The position numbers and the translations under genes were made by a program. The notes beneath the pieces are model-generated. The model searched no databases and was not told the DNA's origin. It was given only the letters and a program-made list of their open reading frames with translations. DNA of 64,000 nucleotides, taken from the NCBI GenBank assembly GCA_008692225.1, contig VICG01000004.1, positions 1,612,501 to 1,676,500 on the forward strand. The letters run 5' to 3'. The stretch comes from Monilinia fructicola (Eukaryota; Ascomycota; Leotiomycetes; Helotiales; Sclerotiniaceae). Each line of letters opens with the position of its first letter. Position 1 is the first letter of the stretch. This document shows, piece by piece, positions 1 through 15,240 of this stretch.

Positions 1-3000
1 GAGTCGCGTGGTTTCTGTACCATTAATCCCCTTCTGTGCAATGCGATGCAAGCTACCGAGGTAATTTATGCAGATGCAGCCGGCGCATGTTTGTTTTTCT
101 CTCTTAACGTCATTGACATTATCCCATGCAGGATACCTCAAGAAACTCAGGCTCTAGGAATGGATTGACTTTTCTTTGCCAAAACAAGATGGCCATTCAT
201 CATGGATGCACTCGCTCAGACCCGCGAGCTTCATGGGGGCTGAACTGTTTATTGAGTCCACGCCGCGCGATCAAAAATTGAACTTTGGTTTTTGTAAGCA
301 CAATGTTTTCACGCTTGCTCAAGACGGGGTATCTCCAAGGACGGAAGGACAGATCCAAGTAGGTATCCAGGGAAGAGCTGGCTGTAAATCGCAGTGAGCC
401 AAGCCCTTTATTCTCTGTCGCAAGCATTGCCATATATGGTAAAGAAAATTACATGGGTATGCGTTGTCAACAACCAACTTCACACCCTTAGGCAAGATTT
501 CCCGTACATACACAACTTCTGTAATTTGTGACAATTCGACTACTGCTCGTTAGGATCCAGCTGCAGCTCTTAATTAGAAGTGCCAAGCAACATCTATAGC
601 GATTTGCAGGTTATCCTCTGTCGATCATGGCGCGAAAAATCCCATTTGGAAGATTATATCACTCCATCATCTGTTGAACAAAGCAATACGTATCAGGTTC
701 AATGTTGAGCACCCCACCTCGGCATGCTGCTGATCCGTGTGCTGTTGATATGAGAGCTTGCAGGTGTTGAAATGATATATGAGGATGGAGGTAAAATTCG
801 TCTCGTTTTGGTGATGAATTGTACGACTAGCGAATTACATGTGATGATGAGAAACACATGAATGAGTAATGAGTGATTAATTGCCAGTTTGAAACCTTGA
901 AACTCAGGAAGGTATAGCCAAATTGGTTCCCGTGCGGTGAAATCGTTCCTTCAGGTCTGTCCACCTTGAGAGACAATTAGCGCAGCGAATTTCCCCAACA
1001 GAAATTCTCCATCAATTGTAAATTCTGATACTTCCAAATCCAAACACTCCATCTGGGCTGAAACGTACTATTGTCCGGTTCGATATTGCGACGAATGATT
1101 CGAGGATTTCGAGACTCTCCATCTTTCGTCCCAATATTCATACTCTTCTGGCGTTTCGATCCATCTCATCATTATGTGCAGTTCAGATACCGCGAACTGT
1201 GCTAGGTCGAAGTGCAGCGTATCGCCCGCTGTCTTGGTGCAATAAGACAACAGATAGAGTTCAAAGAAGGCAGTCCTGCCTTATTGTACCCAACATCCAC
1301 TCTGCTCGCCGCAAATGCCTCTATGTCATCTAGGTCCATAGTCTCAACTTATCGGAGGTTCAAAAAAACTCGGTAGTGCCGAGAATTACAGTAAGACTGG
1401 TGTGGAGAAATTGCGACGGTACTCGCTACCAGTAAATATTTTTCGATGCTTCCGAAACCTAAGAAGGCGGGGCTGAGTGGTTGGCAGTATATAGGACACC
1501 CAGTTCTCAAACAACTTTTCGGTCAGTCATCGAAGACTGCGATAGGAGCTTCTTCCATTTTCCAATCCTCTCCTGTTGTGCCCATTTGCGAGTATATCGA
1601 ATGCAAAACCTTTATCTTCCATCATCACTTGCTGGTTGAAGGTAAAATCTCCATGTTACCATTCAGATATTCTCGACACATATCGAAATAAAGATTGATG
1701 AGATCGAACTGAAATGCCAACAGATGAGCAGGAAAAAGGTAATGCAGAGGAAGGGATCTTAGGAGTTCCGACACCGACATCAAGTCAGGAGAAGACAGGG
1801 AGTGCCACACCTGGGCAAGGGGATAAAGCCTTTTGAGGTAACAAGACCCTATGCCACAGGTCATTCCCGGATTCTGATACAGATACAGATAAAAATAATT
1901 CAGAACGATTTTCTTCTTCTGACTTCGTGATAGAATTCATTGTCGGATCGCAAGAGACACGATGGATTCTCAGCAACGCTTGTGAATGAAAACGATAGAC
2001 ACATACATATATTTTTGAAAAGAGAGAAAAAGCAGCCGATTACAAGTAGGTGGGATTAGTTCAGTATCTATATACTTCCAATGTTGCTCTACGTCTAAAA
2101 CTCCTTCAATGGGACAACCCACGCTAGTGAGGTGGAGTATTTTCCAAGCAGCCGCAGCTCGCGCAGTTGGCGATTAATATCACGTGAATCAAACCGAAGC
2201 GAATTAAAATCTCATAGTGCGAACAATTTTAACGAACTACTTCCTGATCTTCAGCAAGAGAAAGTTCTTTTGTGGAAGGAGGAGCAATTGATACTGGGAT
2301 CAGGACTCTAGAATTTCGAATCTAGATATTGAGAAACAAGGTTCAATATCATTACAGTAAGCTTCGTTATTTTGGCTCTGAAATCCCATCGATGATGATA
2401 ATGGCTAGGCACTGGTGGTAGAGGATGATCAGCCAAAGTCACCTATTATTTCTTCATCGAATGATTGCATAGAAGATCTATTAAGATGAGGTTATATGTT
2501 ATGCAGGATGCGGTGTACGGGCTAGGGGTATGGCACCCAGTTTCAATCAGATGCATGAAGTCTCATGCAACTGTCCAGCGGAAAATACCCAAGGTGGAAT
2601 AGCCAACTTGAGGGCAACTGATGGGATTATCAAAGGTTCCAAAGTCAAGAAGAGACTTTGAAAGACTGAGAAATATATTATACCTTCAATTTACAACCAA
2701 AAAATTGTGGTCGCGGCCTCGATGACGCCTCAATGACGCCTCAAATATCTTTCTCGTCCTATCTGTATGCAGTATGTCTTTTTACCCAGGGTTACCCTGG
2801 ATACATTCTTTTTGCCTATTGGCTACCCGCATATATTCCTTCACATGATACCAATCTACCCAGTTGCGAATATCGGTTTCCCGCAGCCATTAAAGCGTAC
2901 CGTCTCCGGGTGTTTGAACGACCGGCGCTTCGGTGCTCATTGTGAAGTGTAATCTCTAGTGTCATGCAGCCTTATCCAAACTGCGGATTTCTCTATATTA

Positions 3001-3073
3001 TACATTTCATGTTAGTTTCAACATTTATTGTCATAATGTGCAAGAGACATGGGTGACTGCTGTACTTAGCACT

Positions 3074-3122
3074 ATACATACATACATACATACATACATA
3101 CAAACATATATATATATATATC
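3074..3122. repeat. ACAT microsatellite followed by an AT tract
   Basis: About seven tandem copies of the tetranucleotide TACA/CATA run directly into an AT dinucleotide tract. It lies in gene-free DNA. Confidence 0.85.
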
Positions 3123-3743
3123 CATATACTTGAGTATCCAATATTCCAACGATTATGGTTCTCACATCCAACCACAATCATCATCAAATGATATAGTCAT
3201 AACTTCGTTCCTCAAACTTCCCACTTCACTTAGTACACCACACACCTCATCTCATAAAAAAAGGACTGCAACAACACTCCTCAAGCCTCCCACTTCACTC
3301 CATAGACCACCCTTCCATCCCGGCCACCTTTAGATCCAGTTCCACCTCGCACGAAGGGTTTCATGGTATCCTCTACCGAACTACCCATTCCATCTCATCT
3401 CATTTCAACACAAACACATCGTTTACCAATCCCATAACATACCATTCTCTAAGGCCATCAAATCCCAACTTATACCATCAAATCAAACCTAAGATCTAGT
3501 ACATGCTAGCCACCGCCGAGATACTCCAACCCAAGTATATCCGAAGATATGTCAATTGTTTTTGCCCAACACGTTGCATCTAATGAAACCTCACCATCTC
3601 TCACTCATCTTTCAACCTCTCATCTAGCACACAAACATCACCCCCTATAACCATCCCCTTACCCTAGATCCTTTAATCCTTATCCAATCACTACTCCTCA
3701 ATCTCCAACCAACGCCAAACCACTTTCCCCCTTCCCCTCCCCT

Positions 3744-3800
3744 CCCATCAACCCATCAACCCATCAACCCATCAACCCATCAACCCATCAACCCATCAAC
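3744..3800. repeat. CCCATCAA octamer array
   Basis: Seven near-perfect tandem copies of CCCATCAA, followed by a diverged CCCATTAA copy. A C/A homopolymer stretch follows about 70 bp downstream. Confidence 0.85.
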
Positions 3801-3983
3801 CCATTAATCTATCACTTTATCACCCAAACTTAACCCAAACTCACCCTAAACAACATTATAATCACCCCCCCCCCCCCAAAAAAACACCATATATAACACC
3901 CAAAGCCCAATCCATCAACCTTTATTACTACAATAACCGGTCTCTTACACATCCCAACCCCGCATCCTTCCCCCGAACCGATC

Positions 3984-4012
3984 CCCCATCCCATCCCATC
4001 CCATCCCATCCC
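3984..4012. repeat. CCCAT pentamer array
   Basis: About five to six tandem copies of ATCCC/CCCAT in gene-free DNA. The same pentamer recurs in other places in the window, for example as ATGGG at 28116-28140. Confidence 0.75.
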
Positions 4013-4140
4013 ACCACTCACCACTCACCACCCACCACACAACCAACACAAAAACCCATCCGCCGCCTAACCTCCGCCGTATGTAACCCCAGGTATATCC
4101 CGAGGCCTGCGAGTACGATCTCCATTTCAATTCCTGTCCC

Positions 4141-4188
4141 GTTGCAGTTGCAGTTGCAGTTGCAGTTGCAGGTGCAGGTGCAGTTGCA
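4141..4188. repeat. TTGCAG hexamer array
   Basis: Eight tandem copies of GTTGCA/TTGCAG, two of them changed to GTGCAG. The repeat is intergenic. Confidence 0.85.
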
Positions 4189-4263
4189 ATTACAGTTTAA
4201 ATCAAAGTGATCTTACACGAATCTCCATCTACATCTCCATCTCCATGAACATATACGCCCGCC

Positions 4264-4345
4264 ATGCATCCAACCACCCATCCAACTATGCATCCAACCA
4301 ACCATGCATCCAACCAACTATGCATCCAACCAACCAACCAATCTC
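4264..4345. repeat. CATCCAACCAA-type imperfect array
   Basis: Repeated CATCCAACCA units broken up by ATG triplets (pattern ATGCATCCAACCAAC). The array is imperfect, with about six to seven copies. Confidence 0.75.
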
Positions 4346-4903
4346 TTCCAACATCCATCATAAAAATCAACTGCAAGAATCTCACTCACAACCCAAAGGA
4401 AAGGTCAACAAACACAGGCAATGATGCAGGTTTGGTGCAGACATTATCTAATTATCATCTTACATACAGGATAAATTGACCGAGCGTTTCTATTACCTAT
4501 CTCTACATGCATGATGATATCCATCCATCCATTGCACACACCTGTATGTTCATCTTCCATCTCTGCAATATTCCACATGCGTTGCTACGGATGCGGTGCG
4601 CACACAGTAATGTATCGAGACACCAAGATGCCATGAGCGGTTTGTCATGTAGGTATATTCCGTCCACCCACCCCCAAGCCATCGGACACGTTATCAACAC
4701 CCACTGAGATCAGCATTCCACACACCAATCCCATCCATTCATTAACCAGCTCTCTGGATGGAAAGATATCAAAAACGCCTATACCATGCATGTTGTAAGA
4801 TCATCAATCATCGCTTCGCATTTATCGTTTGTATCATGTCATTAGTGTTCTCATCTTTCCGACAAATCAACCCCGACTCCCTGACCCAACCCAAGTTCAC
4901 ATC

Positions 4904-7900
4904 TTAGGAAAGATCAAACCCAGCCCCCGCTCTTACCGCATATAATAGCTTTTCTCTCAGCCTCTCCTTACTCTGATACCTCGGTAACTTCAACAAATTA
5001 ACACACGTACTGGCACTTGGTAATCTTTCCTCATCCGCACTACTGTCCCTAATACTAAACAGCGGGTTCAATTGTGAGAACCCTAGTAACGGTGCTCTTG
5101 GTGTACTCGTAACATATTTAAGTACTCTTCTCCTGTCTTCATCTTCTAATTCTTCCATGACTTCCCAGAACATGACAACTGTGGGATGTTCAAGTCCATC
5201 GTCACCAATTGAATATACACCGCCGTATTGTGTATTTTCACGTAGGTCGTTGACATCGATTTCGGAAGTTTCTCCGGAAATCAGGGTTTGAAGTTCGGCT
5301 TGGTTAAACATGCTTAACCAAGAGGGGTTGATTATTTGACCGAGACCACGGAGGAAGGCCTGGGTGAGTTCGTAAGGTTGAATGTGGAGACGGTGGCGAA
5401 CGACATAGGCGATGTAGAGGAGGCGGTTTTCATTGGTGACAGGAATGTTAGAGCCATTTGGAATGAGATCTCTGGTGATGATTTTAGGGCGAACATCGGG
5501 CTTGTTGATGGGAATTGTGTCTGTTATGGTGAAGTCGAGTGAGAAGTCTTCGACATTTCCGGGATAGTTTTTTGAGTTTGAGAAGTCCTTGATACAATCC
5601 TTCGTCAAGATCACGCAGATCGTTAAGGTTAGCACGACCTGCTGCTTCCGATCCAGAATATGCAGCAGACCATTTGAGAAGGAAAAACCCAGCAAAATTG
5701 ATGTCTATGAGAATTCCTTCATACAAACACTTTCCTACTATGCGGCCCAAGAAGTTCATGCGATTGCGGAGTTGCATACCATATGCCCTCCAATTAGGGT
5801 CTGTTTCGTCGACTCCATTTTCTCTCAAAGTTTCGTAATCTTGTTCAACCGCTGTTGGGTTAGGGTAGAGTAGGTTTTGATCGTTCGTCACAAAAAGGGT
5901 TGCATCACTACCAAATTTTAGGGGACCGTGAAACGCTTCATTGGTAACACTGGTGAGAAATTCTTTCGTCACTCCACCTCCATCAATACCAGCCTCAACG
6001 GAACCGAAGCTGTCAACGAAAGTGATCTGAATTGGTTCCTTGAGACCTTCTCCAAGTGAATTGAAGGTTGCGAAAGCATCTTCGAATACATTATCTCGTC
6101 GAATTTGTGCATGATGTCTACCAAGGGCTTCTCGGGCAGCATTTCGATTATGTGCCATATCTTCGACCCTCATACGCCATGAATCCGGATCGACAACTCC
6201 TGATCGTCTCTTCAATTGGTCCAACATGACGAACTGACGGAATACCTCGACCCGAGTTTCAAAAGGAATGACAAAAGGCATGTTCTGCAGCACCTCAATG
6301 CGCGGTCCAACAGCAGCCATAAGTTTTCTCTTGTTTAGTTTTTGTTGCTGTCTTCTTATCATCTCCTGCTGTCTCATCTGATACGGTCGGTTCACACGAC
6401 GAAGATTGAGACTCATGACTGGTTCATCATCCCCTCCTCGAATTCGAATCGAATTCGGCTTCAGAACCTTCGCCATCTCCAACCTCTTGTCGTCTTTCTG
6501 CCTCCCTGATCACGTCAACAATAAATCCTTTCATGTCAAAACGGGTCGTCATGAGCCAATGATCCTTGGGCAGGAATTGTCGCCTTGAATCTCGTTCATA
6601 AATCATTCGCATGACCCCAATGACAATGGTTCGCAAATAGTAAAATGTCATGCCTGCAATTCCTGCGAAAGGCCAGCTTGAGTTTGGGGTTGGTCTATCA
6701 TCAGAATTACCTTGTTTATCTTTCCTGGCCTGATTATTGACGCTGAAGTAGGTACCCAGACCACCTTCAATGACAGGTTTATCATCACCAGAAAGTTCCG
6801 CAGCATTGTAATAAGTAGTAAACGAGATATTCTTTAAAAAAAGAGTGAGTTTTTCGACTGCCTCCAATGGAAGTGCACTCCCTCGAATTTTGGAAACAGT
6901 TCCACTTGTTTGATTGGATTCGGTGCTTCCACCAAGAAAATCTTCATCATCTATGAATTTTAGGACGAACGTATAAAGCTCCAGGAAAAGAAGAATGGTT
7001 CTCCACTCTCGATCTCTTGCTTGAAGTTCTTGAGACTGCTCATTACTGTGCTGCTTCTGATATCGAAGAATTTCTAATGCAGCTTGGGAATCGGCCATGA
7101 TGGCTTTGAAAATTCTAGTGGTGCTCATTGCTTGCCAAAAGAACTTAAGAGCCAAGACATCGTTGCCATTCGAAGTTTTCATAGTACTGGAACAAAGCCA
7201 CATTCGAATTTCATCGGCACGATCTGGGAAAATTCTCAACAGCGTAAGAGCATAACTCGCAAGGAGGCTTGCATCTTCTTGCCCTGTGGTCGATCCTTTG
7301 ATATAATCTCTGATAACACAATTACTAGGGAGGACTTGGAGAGGAAATTATGTTTGACTTACATGTTGAATCTTCGTAGTAACCCAGCAATAGAATCTTG
7401 ATTCAACAGAGACATCAACTGGGTACTGATAAATACGGGCAAGGGCCGAACAAGTTGAGCTCCAGCTGCATTGCCACTTTCTTCGCCTTCTTCATTCTGG
7501 GTAACATTGGCTGTTGGTTTGATAGCATCAATTCTGCCGATAATATCAACTGAGCACGCCGATAGTTGAAGAGATAGCGCTCTTAATAGCTCAGGCTCTT
7601 GTTCACTACGCTGTTGCAAATTATACATCGCAATGAAGTGGGCAAGCAGCCATAGTTTTGCCTCTGGATTTGACTGTAATATGGAAATGTTGGAATAGTC
7701 ACTAACTATAGCTGCTGCTAGACGGCTGATACTAATTTTAGTGATAATCCCTTGTAAACCTCCTAATCTAGCTTCCAAATCTGGTGTAGTAAGAAATTTA
7801 GATGCCATGGCTGAATAAGTCTCTAGTGACGGTCGATCTAGGTTGGTTAGTATTTAGGTATACCAGGTGCGAGTGCAAGTAAGCCGGAACTTACATATCA

Positions 7901-8653
7901 GTTTCTTTGACGCCAGGGGAGACTCCTCGAGAGGGAAGACTGCTGCCGTGACAAGCTCCGCTCGCCAATCATCGGAAAGACTGTTCGCAACTACGGCGGT
8001 TGAAAGAAAATTGTAATACGGAATGGCAATATGTGAGAAAATCTCTCTTTTTTTGTGCCACTATTCTTGACAAAAGCTTGAATAGAGTTTTTGTTGTAGC
8101 TGGGTAAGGAACTGTTGAATGGGTCAGAATTGATCAAGATATGAGCATGCCCGATTATACCTACCTACCGCACAAGAGCGCTCAGTGTGAGCTTTGCTAA
8201 TTTGAATAAATAAGGTTGATATTCTTCTTCGGATACGAGTTGGGCATTATCGCTATGAACAAACTTCCCACCAAGTGCCGTCAATTGAGCTGTATCATCT
8301 TCTCGCGCAGGATCGCAAAACGCAACCAACAGTTGTAATTGCTCAACAGGAACAGGCACATCACCCCCTTCTTGAGAATTGTAGGCCATCTGGTATTGTC
8401 TGCGTCGTGCATCTGCGAGCTCGATCCTAGTTCGGTGGCCCCTCCATACTCTCTGGATTTTCTTCGAGGCGTTGAGTTTCTCTCTTTCTCTCTGACGTTG
8501 CTCCCTCTCTTGCTGCGCATGTGCCACCGTCTTTTGAGCACCGGAAGCAGAAGCTGCAGAATTCCAAGAGCTAGCAGCGAATGGATTTGGATTTTGACCA
8601 GAAAGGTTGACCTGTCGTGGTCTGCGAGAACTGCCGCTGAATGTCTGGAACAT
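4904..8653 (-). CDS. HUL5: HECT-type E3 ubiquitin ligase, Hul5/UBE3C class (frame broken three times)
   Basis: A HECT ubiquitin-protein ligase takes ubiquitin from an E2 onto its own cysteine and passes it to substrates; Hul5/UBE3C enzymes extend ubiquitin chains at the proteasome. The N-terminus (MFQTFSGSSRRPR) and an IQ-like helix (KKIQRVWRGHR, about residue 65) are typical of this class. The C-terminal half is a HECT domain ending in STCVNLLKLP; the catalytic Cys codon is 5003-5005. Model: exons 8653-8169, 8111-7895, 7837-7363 and 7309-4904, all with GT...AG introns. Three run-length changes break the frame: one T too few in the plus-strand T7 at 8048-8054, one extra base in C4 at 6431-6434, one extra in T6 at 5568-5573. 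Allowing for them gives 1193 residues, a normal length. Assignment to Hul5 rather than UBE3B is an inference from the N-terminus. Confidence 0.88.
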
Positions 8654-11436
8654 CTTTTCGATTATCTTATGGAGGAGGAGATATTGCTTTTCGAACTCTT
8701 CTCCTTTGTCTTAGGCAGTAAATGAGTGTATCATGAGAAAAACAGCATACGGAAAATTCTTGAATGATCTAAGAACAGACTGATCGAAGATGAGAGACTC
8801 TAAGAGATGGATGGGGTTTGCTCGGAAGAGGTTGATGAAAGGCAGTATTACTAAGGCTACTATCAAAGATTAGAGAGGAAGAGTAAATGAAGGAAATTCA
8901 CAAAGGGTAATGTGAGTGAAGAAATGAGACAGTTGATTCTATGAGATTCTCTCTTTTTGATTCTGAAATACGTGTTGTATGTATCTGAAGGCAAAATAGT
9001 CAGATAGCAGGAGCTTGGAGCTTGGAGGTGTAAGATTTATTAAAGTATCTCCAGATGGATGATATATTCTGTTCCTCAAATTGGGTACCTAGTACGTTGT
9101 TGGCAGCCTCATGAAATGTTGCCGCTTTGATAAACTGAACGCTGACCTCGGGAAAAGCGCGCAGCCGTGGAGACTTCTTCTTTTCCTTATCGGTCTGTGA
9201 TTATGTGATTATGTGATTATGCATCCATGGACGTGCTTGATTGATTATGTAAGCAGGGGATGAAATCATCCACAAAGGCTCAGCCGTTTGATAATTATTC
9301 ACTAGATGATACTTGTAGATACTTGTTGTTAGTACCTAGGTAGTATTGACTGAGCTACTACGTGCCTAGTAGGTAGACGGTTAATAATAAGTGCCGACCG
9401 CAAGTCATGCACATGGCTATCATGGCTATCTTGGTTACTATTGATACATCCTCATCGTTTTATAAACCTACCCTTTTATGAGGGCAAGCGGCTAGAACTA
9501 CAGCATCCTCACTGCTCTCGATTGTATCTAATCTACTGTAACGTGGGGATTTGGTATTGGGGATTGAGAATTCGGGATAGATAGGTAACCATAAACTACC
9601 TAGGTACTCCTCTTTCCAGTCGTTTCCATCTCCTCCCTCCGTTTAAGGTTGCTAGAGCGAAGCAAAACGGCATCCACAGCAGTGGCCAAGCGCAGCGTTG
9701 ATTAGACCCTCGGGCCTCCAGCTTTCTCTTTTCTCTTCCTTCTATCACCTCCAGCTGGCATATACATGATGTATGCATTCTCTCTTCCTATCATCTCTCT
9801 GCTCTTCAAATGAATTTCACCAAGCATGCCTATAAGAGAAGTAGATATGATTGACACCTTCTCCTAGCGAAGTAGGTCGATAAGTAATAGCCTGGGAATG
9901 TGGAAAACGAGGTAAATAACCTCATCTACTACTCGTACTACCTGCTACTCTACTAGCACCCGCCTACATATGGCTACACCTTCTTTCAATCCTGTACAGT
10001 GTACACATACCAGGTACATTAATTACATAAGCCAAGCAAAAGGTAGTTGATAAGAGCCCTCTCCTCTCGTTCCTTCTAATGTGTCCTCATCAATTATCCA
10101 TGGATTGCTCTGTCACATTCTGCTAGATCGTGAATACTTAAAAAGATACCTACCTAGGATGTAGATGCAATCCTCCGTATGCCATATGGTCACCTAGCAT
10201 CCTTTTGGCCTCCACTTCACAAACTGCTTTCATATACGGAGTACGTGTATTGCTATTGATTACATAAGATAGTAGTCATTGATGAGAAACTGTTCTTTGT
10301 CTTTCTTTGATGTCCACGGGGTACTAGAACTACGAGGTATTATTGATCTAATTTTATAGATTTTGGCCTTCATTCCCTTCATTCACTTCATTCACTTCTT
10401 TCATAGATCATTCAGTGATTACATAATCCATGGATGATAGGAGTTCTTTCTTCTCTCTCTCATTTTCTTTCTTTCTACCTCTCTTCCCTATCGACCTAAG
10501 TAGTAATCAATCAATCTGCTAGAGATTAACTTTACCTACCTACTTTCCCTAGATATTAGATGCATAGAAAGTGTCTGTCGTTACTCTGGTCACAATAAGC
10601 AACTACCTACCTCACTACCTCACTACCTCACTACCTAAATACCTGCTTACCTACTTACCATGATGGATATACCTACTATAATAGATAATGCATAAATAGT
10701 CCGTCAGTCAATTCTCATCATTCTCTTTCATCCATTTTCCAAGGTTCTCTCTCCCTCCATTAAGCCTTCTGACCATTCATCCACCTCTCCAGCTTGATGA
10801 CTCAGCCATCATATTAGCGAATCACGTAAGGTTCTCAATCCCTCACCAGTGACCACCAGTCATTAAACTACGACACTAGTCCCAATCGGGTATAGTCATC
10901 GTGCGCACAGAAATTTCGAAAAAATGATTGAACTAATAATAATAAGGTGACTGACCTCCACTAGGTTTTTATCTTTCGCGATTATGATTTAAGAACTTTC
11001 CTTCCCTTCCTCAACCACCAAAAAAAAAAAAAATAACATCACAAACCTCCCCCCCCCCGAAAAGATCTTACAATAGCGGTTTAAGTACGAATAACTTCGT
11101 ACTTTTCTCGTTCTTTGCCCTTTTCAAATCAGAAAATCTCTCTTCTTAAGAGACACAAAAAAAAATTGAAAATCCACCCCCCAAAAGAAAATCAACCCCC
11201 TCCAGATTTGCGATCGATACTCACAACGTCGACCCTTTTTTGTTGTTTTTCGAGATACCTTCATCTTTTCGCCTTCTCTCTCGAACCAGAAAATTCCATT
11301 TAACAAGTCATCTTGTGGATTTGTCTCGCGACACTGATATCAGTATTTCGATTCAAATACTCAGTTCTGTACAGAATTATTCTTCAAAAATCCCTACCCC
11401 TCCCTCTCTTGTTAAACAACGCATCTCGACGTAAAG
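8654..11436. other. Divergent intergenic region, HECT (-) and PAB1 (+)
   Basis: About 2.7 kb without a supported gene. It must hold the promoters of both flanking, divergently transcribed genes. Visible elements are two exact TACCTAGGTA palindromes (9333-9342 and 9597-9606), a TACGGAGTA motif (10235-10243), a TGATTATG triplet repeat near 9200, and a CTACCTCA repeat near 10605-10640. Approaching PAB1 there are an A run (about 11020-11033), a C run (11050-11058) and a second A run (11157-11165). No TATA box can be assigned with confidence. Confidence 0.6.
11019..11165 (+). promoter_or_regulatory. A-rich tracts upstream of PAB1
   Basis: Two oligo(A) runs, one of about 14 A near 11020-11033 and one of 9 A at 11157-11165, lie about 455-600 bp before the PAB1 start codon and before its 5'-UTR intron. 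PABP mRNAs of animals and yeasts are known to carry A-rich leader tracts that PABP itself binds to repress translation. Whether these runs are inside the transcript is not visible here, so a role in autoregulation is an inference. Confidence 0.4.
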
Positions 11437-11620
11437 GTAAGCAAGCAACCATACTATTACTTTGTCAAAATCTCTTCTTCTTTTCCTTCTTTCCCTGATT
11501 TTACACCTTCTCAGGTTTCCCCCTTTGTCATCTCTCATTGTTGAGAAATAACAAAAAAAATGCCATCTTGCATCTTTTTACCACCCAGCTAATTTTTATT
11601 TCTCAGTTAAATTTACTCAG
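11437..11620 (+). other. Probable 5'-UTR intron of PAB1
   Basis: GTAAGC at 11437 and TTTACTCAG ending at 11620 form good splice sites around a pyrimidine-rich stretch. The PAB1 ATG follows one base after the acceptor. An upstream in-frame ATG (11538) would fall inside this intron, which supports 11622 as the start. Confidence 0.6.
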
Positions 11621-11621
11621 A

Positions 11622-14058
<2,437 letters not shown>

Positions 14059-14950
14059 TTGCCCACTCTCTTCTTCCATTAATGAACTTTTTTCTACACT
14101 TTACTTTGGCGTCTTGTCCAATCCTTCTGCTACGGTACGGTTCCGGAAAAGTTATTTATGCTTTGGTGGCAACATTTCGGTCCTACTTTTTATCGCATTC
14201 TTTGCAAAACAAACGATATTTCTCTACTGGTCAATGAATATTTATCTTCCATTATTCAGTTTATAGGAGAGGAAATATTTCAACCAAAAACATGTACTCA
14301 TAGATTACTCTTGTGCTCAACGACCCTTGCACTACCGGATGGAGGTACATTTTTTCTATTTCTCATTGAGAACTACCTACCCTTTACAAGACTATGAAAT
14401 TTTTGCAAGGTGGTCTGGCTAGTTGGCAATGAGGGAAGCGAACAACAAACTCCTAATTTTTCTGCTTTTTTATGACTTCTTCAGTCTGTCCACTCAATTC
14501 AACCGATGGCGACAACCCTCATGGGCTTTTTTCTCCTTTTTCTTCTTGATGAATGGATGATGAAATGAAATGAGGGATATTGGCATGGCAACCAAGTTTC
14601 TGGGAGGGTATGGATTGGGAAATTGATAGCATGAACAGAATTAGATTAGGGTCTATAATACATAGATGGGTGGCGAGGTGAAGGAAAGAAAATAAGAAAT
14701 TGAAAAAACATTGCAAATTCATCTCAAGTCTCTTTTAGTGGATTCGTGCCCGTGATGGTGATTCATGAAGGTGGCGACAGTCTCTTCATCATTGGAAAAG
14801 CTGACCGAATATGGCATTATCAACACCTCCCGAGGTCATCTCAATTGGCACAATGAACCAAGTCAATCCAATTTTGAAACGACAAGTGATTGCCATTCTC
14901 CCCTCAAAGCAAACAACAAGCTCCCAATCCATCCATCCATCCATCTATTT

Positions 14951-15010
14951 ATCAAATCAAATCAAATCAAATCAAATCAAATCAAATCAAATCAAATCAA
15001 ATCAAATCAA
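14951..15010. repeat. ATCAA pentamer array, 12 copies
   Basis: Twelve perfect tandem copies of ATCAA. The period of five gives open frames in several phases with an SNQIK-type repeat, which are not genes. Confidence 0.95.
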
Positions 15011-15140
15011 ACAACCTCATCCATACCTAAATAGCTAGCTACTCGCGTACCACTCACCACCACTTTAGCTCTTCCCAGTCCGCCTATTCAATCTAAAAAA
15101 TAACAAACGCTGAACATACTCCTCTCCTCTCCTCGCCTCG

Positions 15141-15240
15141 CCTGCCTGCCTGCCTGCCTGTACTGTAATATACTGTAATATACTGTAATATACTGTAATA
15201 TACTGTAATATACTGTAATATACTGTAATATACTGTAATA
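15141..15240. repeat. CCTG array (5 copies) joined to TACTGTAATA array (8 copies)
   Basis: Five copies of CCTG (15141-15160) are followed without a gap by eight perfect copies of the decamer TACTGTAATA (15161-15240). A degenerate TGCAATGCAATA tail follows. The minus-strand open frames here encode only the repeat. Confidence 0.95.

Larger units (their letters stand above)
1..4903. other. Gene-poor region without a recognisable gene
   Basis: No open frame longer than about 80 codons shows a family I recognise. Between about 200 and 1980 the minus strand carries several short open stretches (for example 200-433, 319-534, 1068-1250, 1625-1864) with protein-like composition. They are separated by stops and frame changes and I cannot join them, so a decayed gene is possible but not shown. 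From about 3.0 kb the sequence becomes pyrimidine-rich on the plus strand and holds several tandem repeats, listed separately. The last 400 bases are the 3' flank of the HECT gene, whose stop codon is at 4904-4906. Confidence 0.5.

Noticed and set aside
8037..8111. Alternative HECT exon 2 start with acceptor AAAG at 8047-8048
   Set aside because: It keeps the frame without any indel but uses an acceptor in an A run with no pyrimidine tract. The acceptor CAACAG at 8112-8117 gives a normal 57-bp intron and needs only the same kind of one-base run change seen elsewhere.
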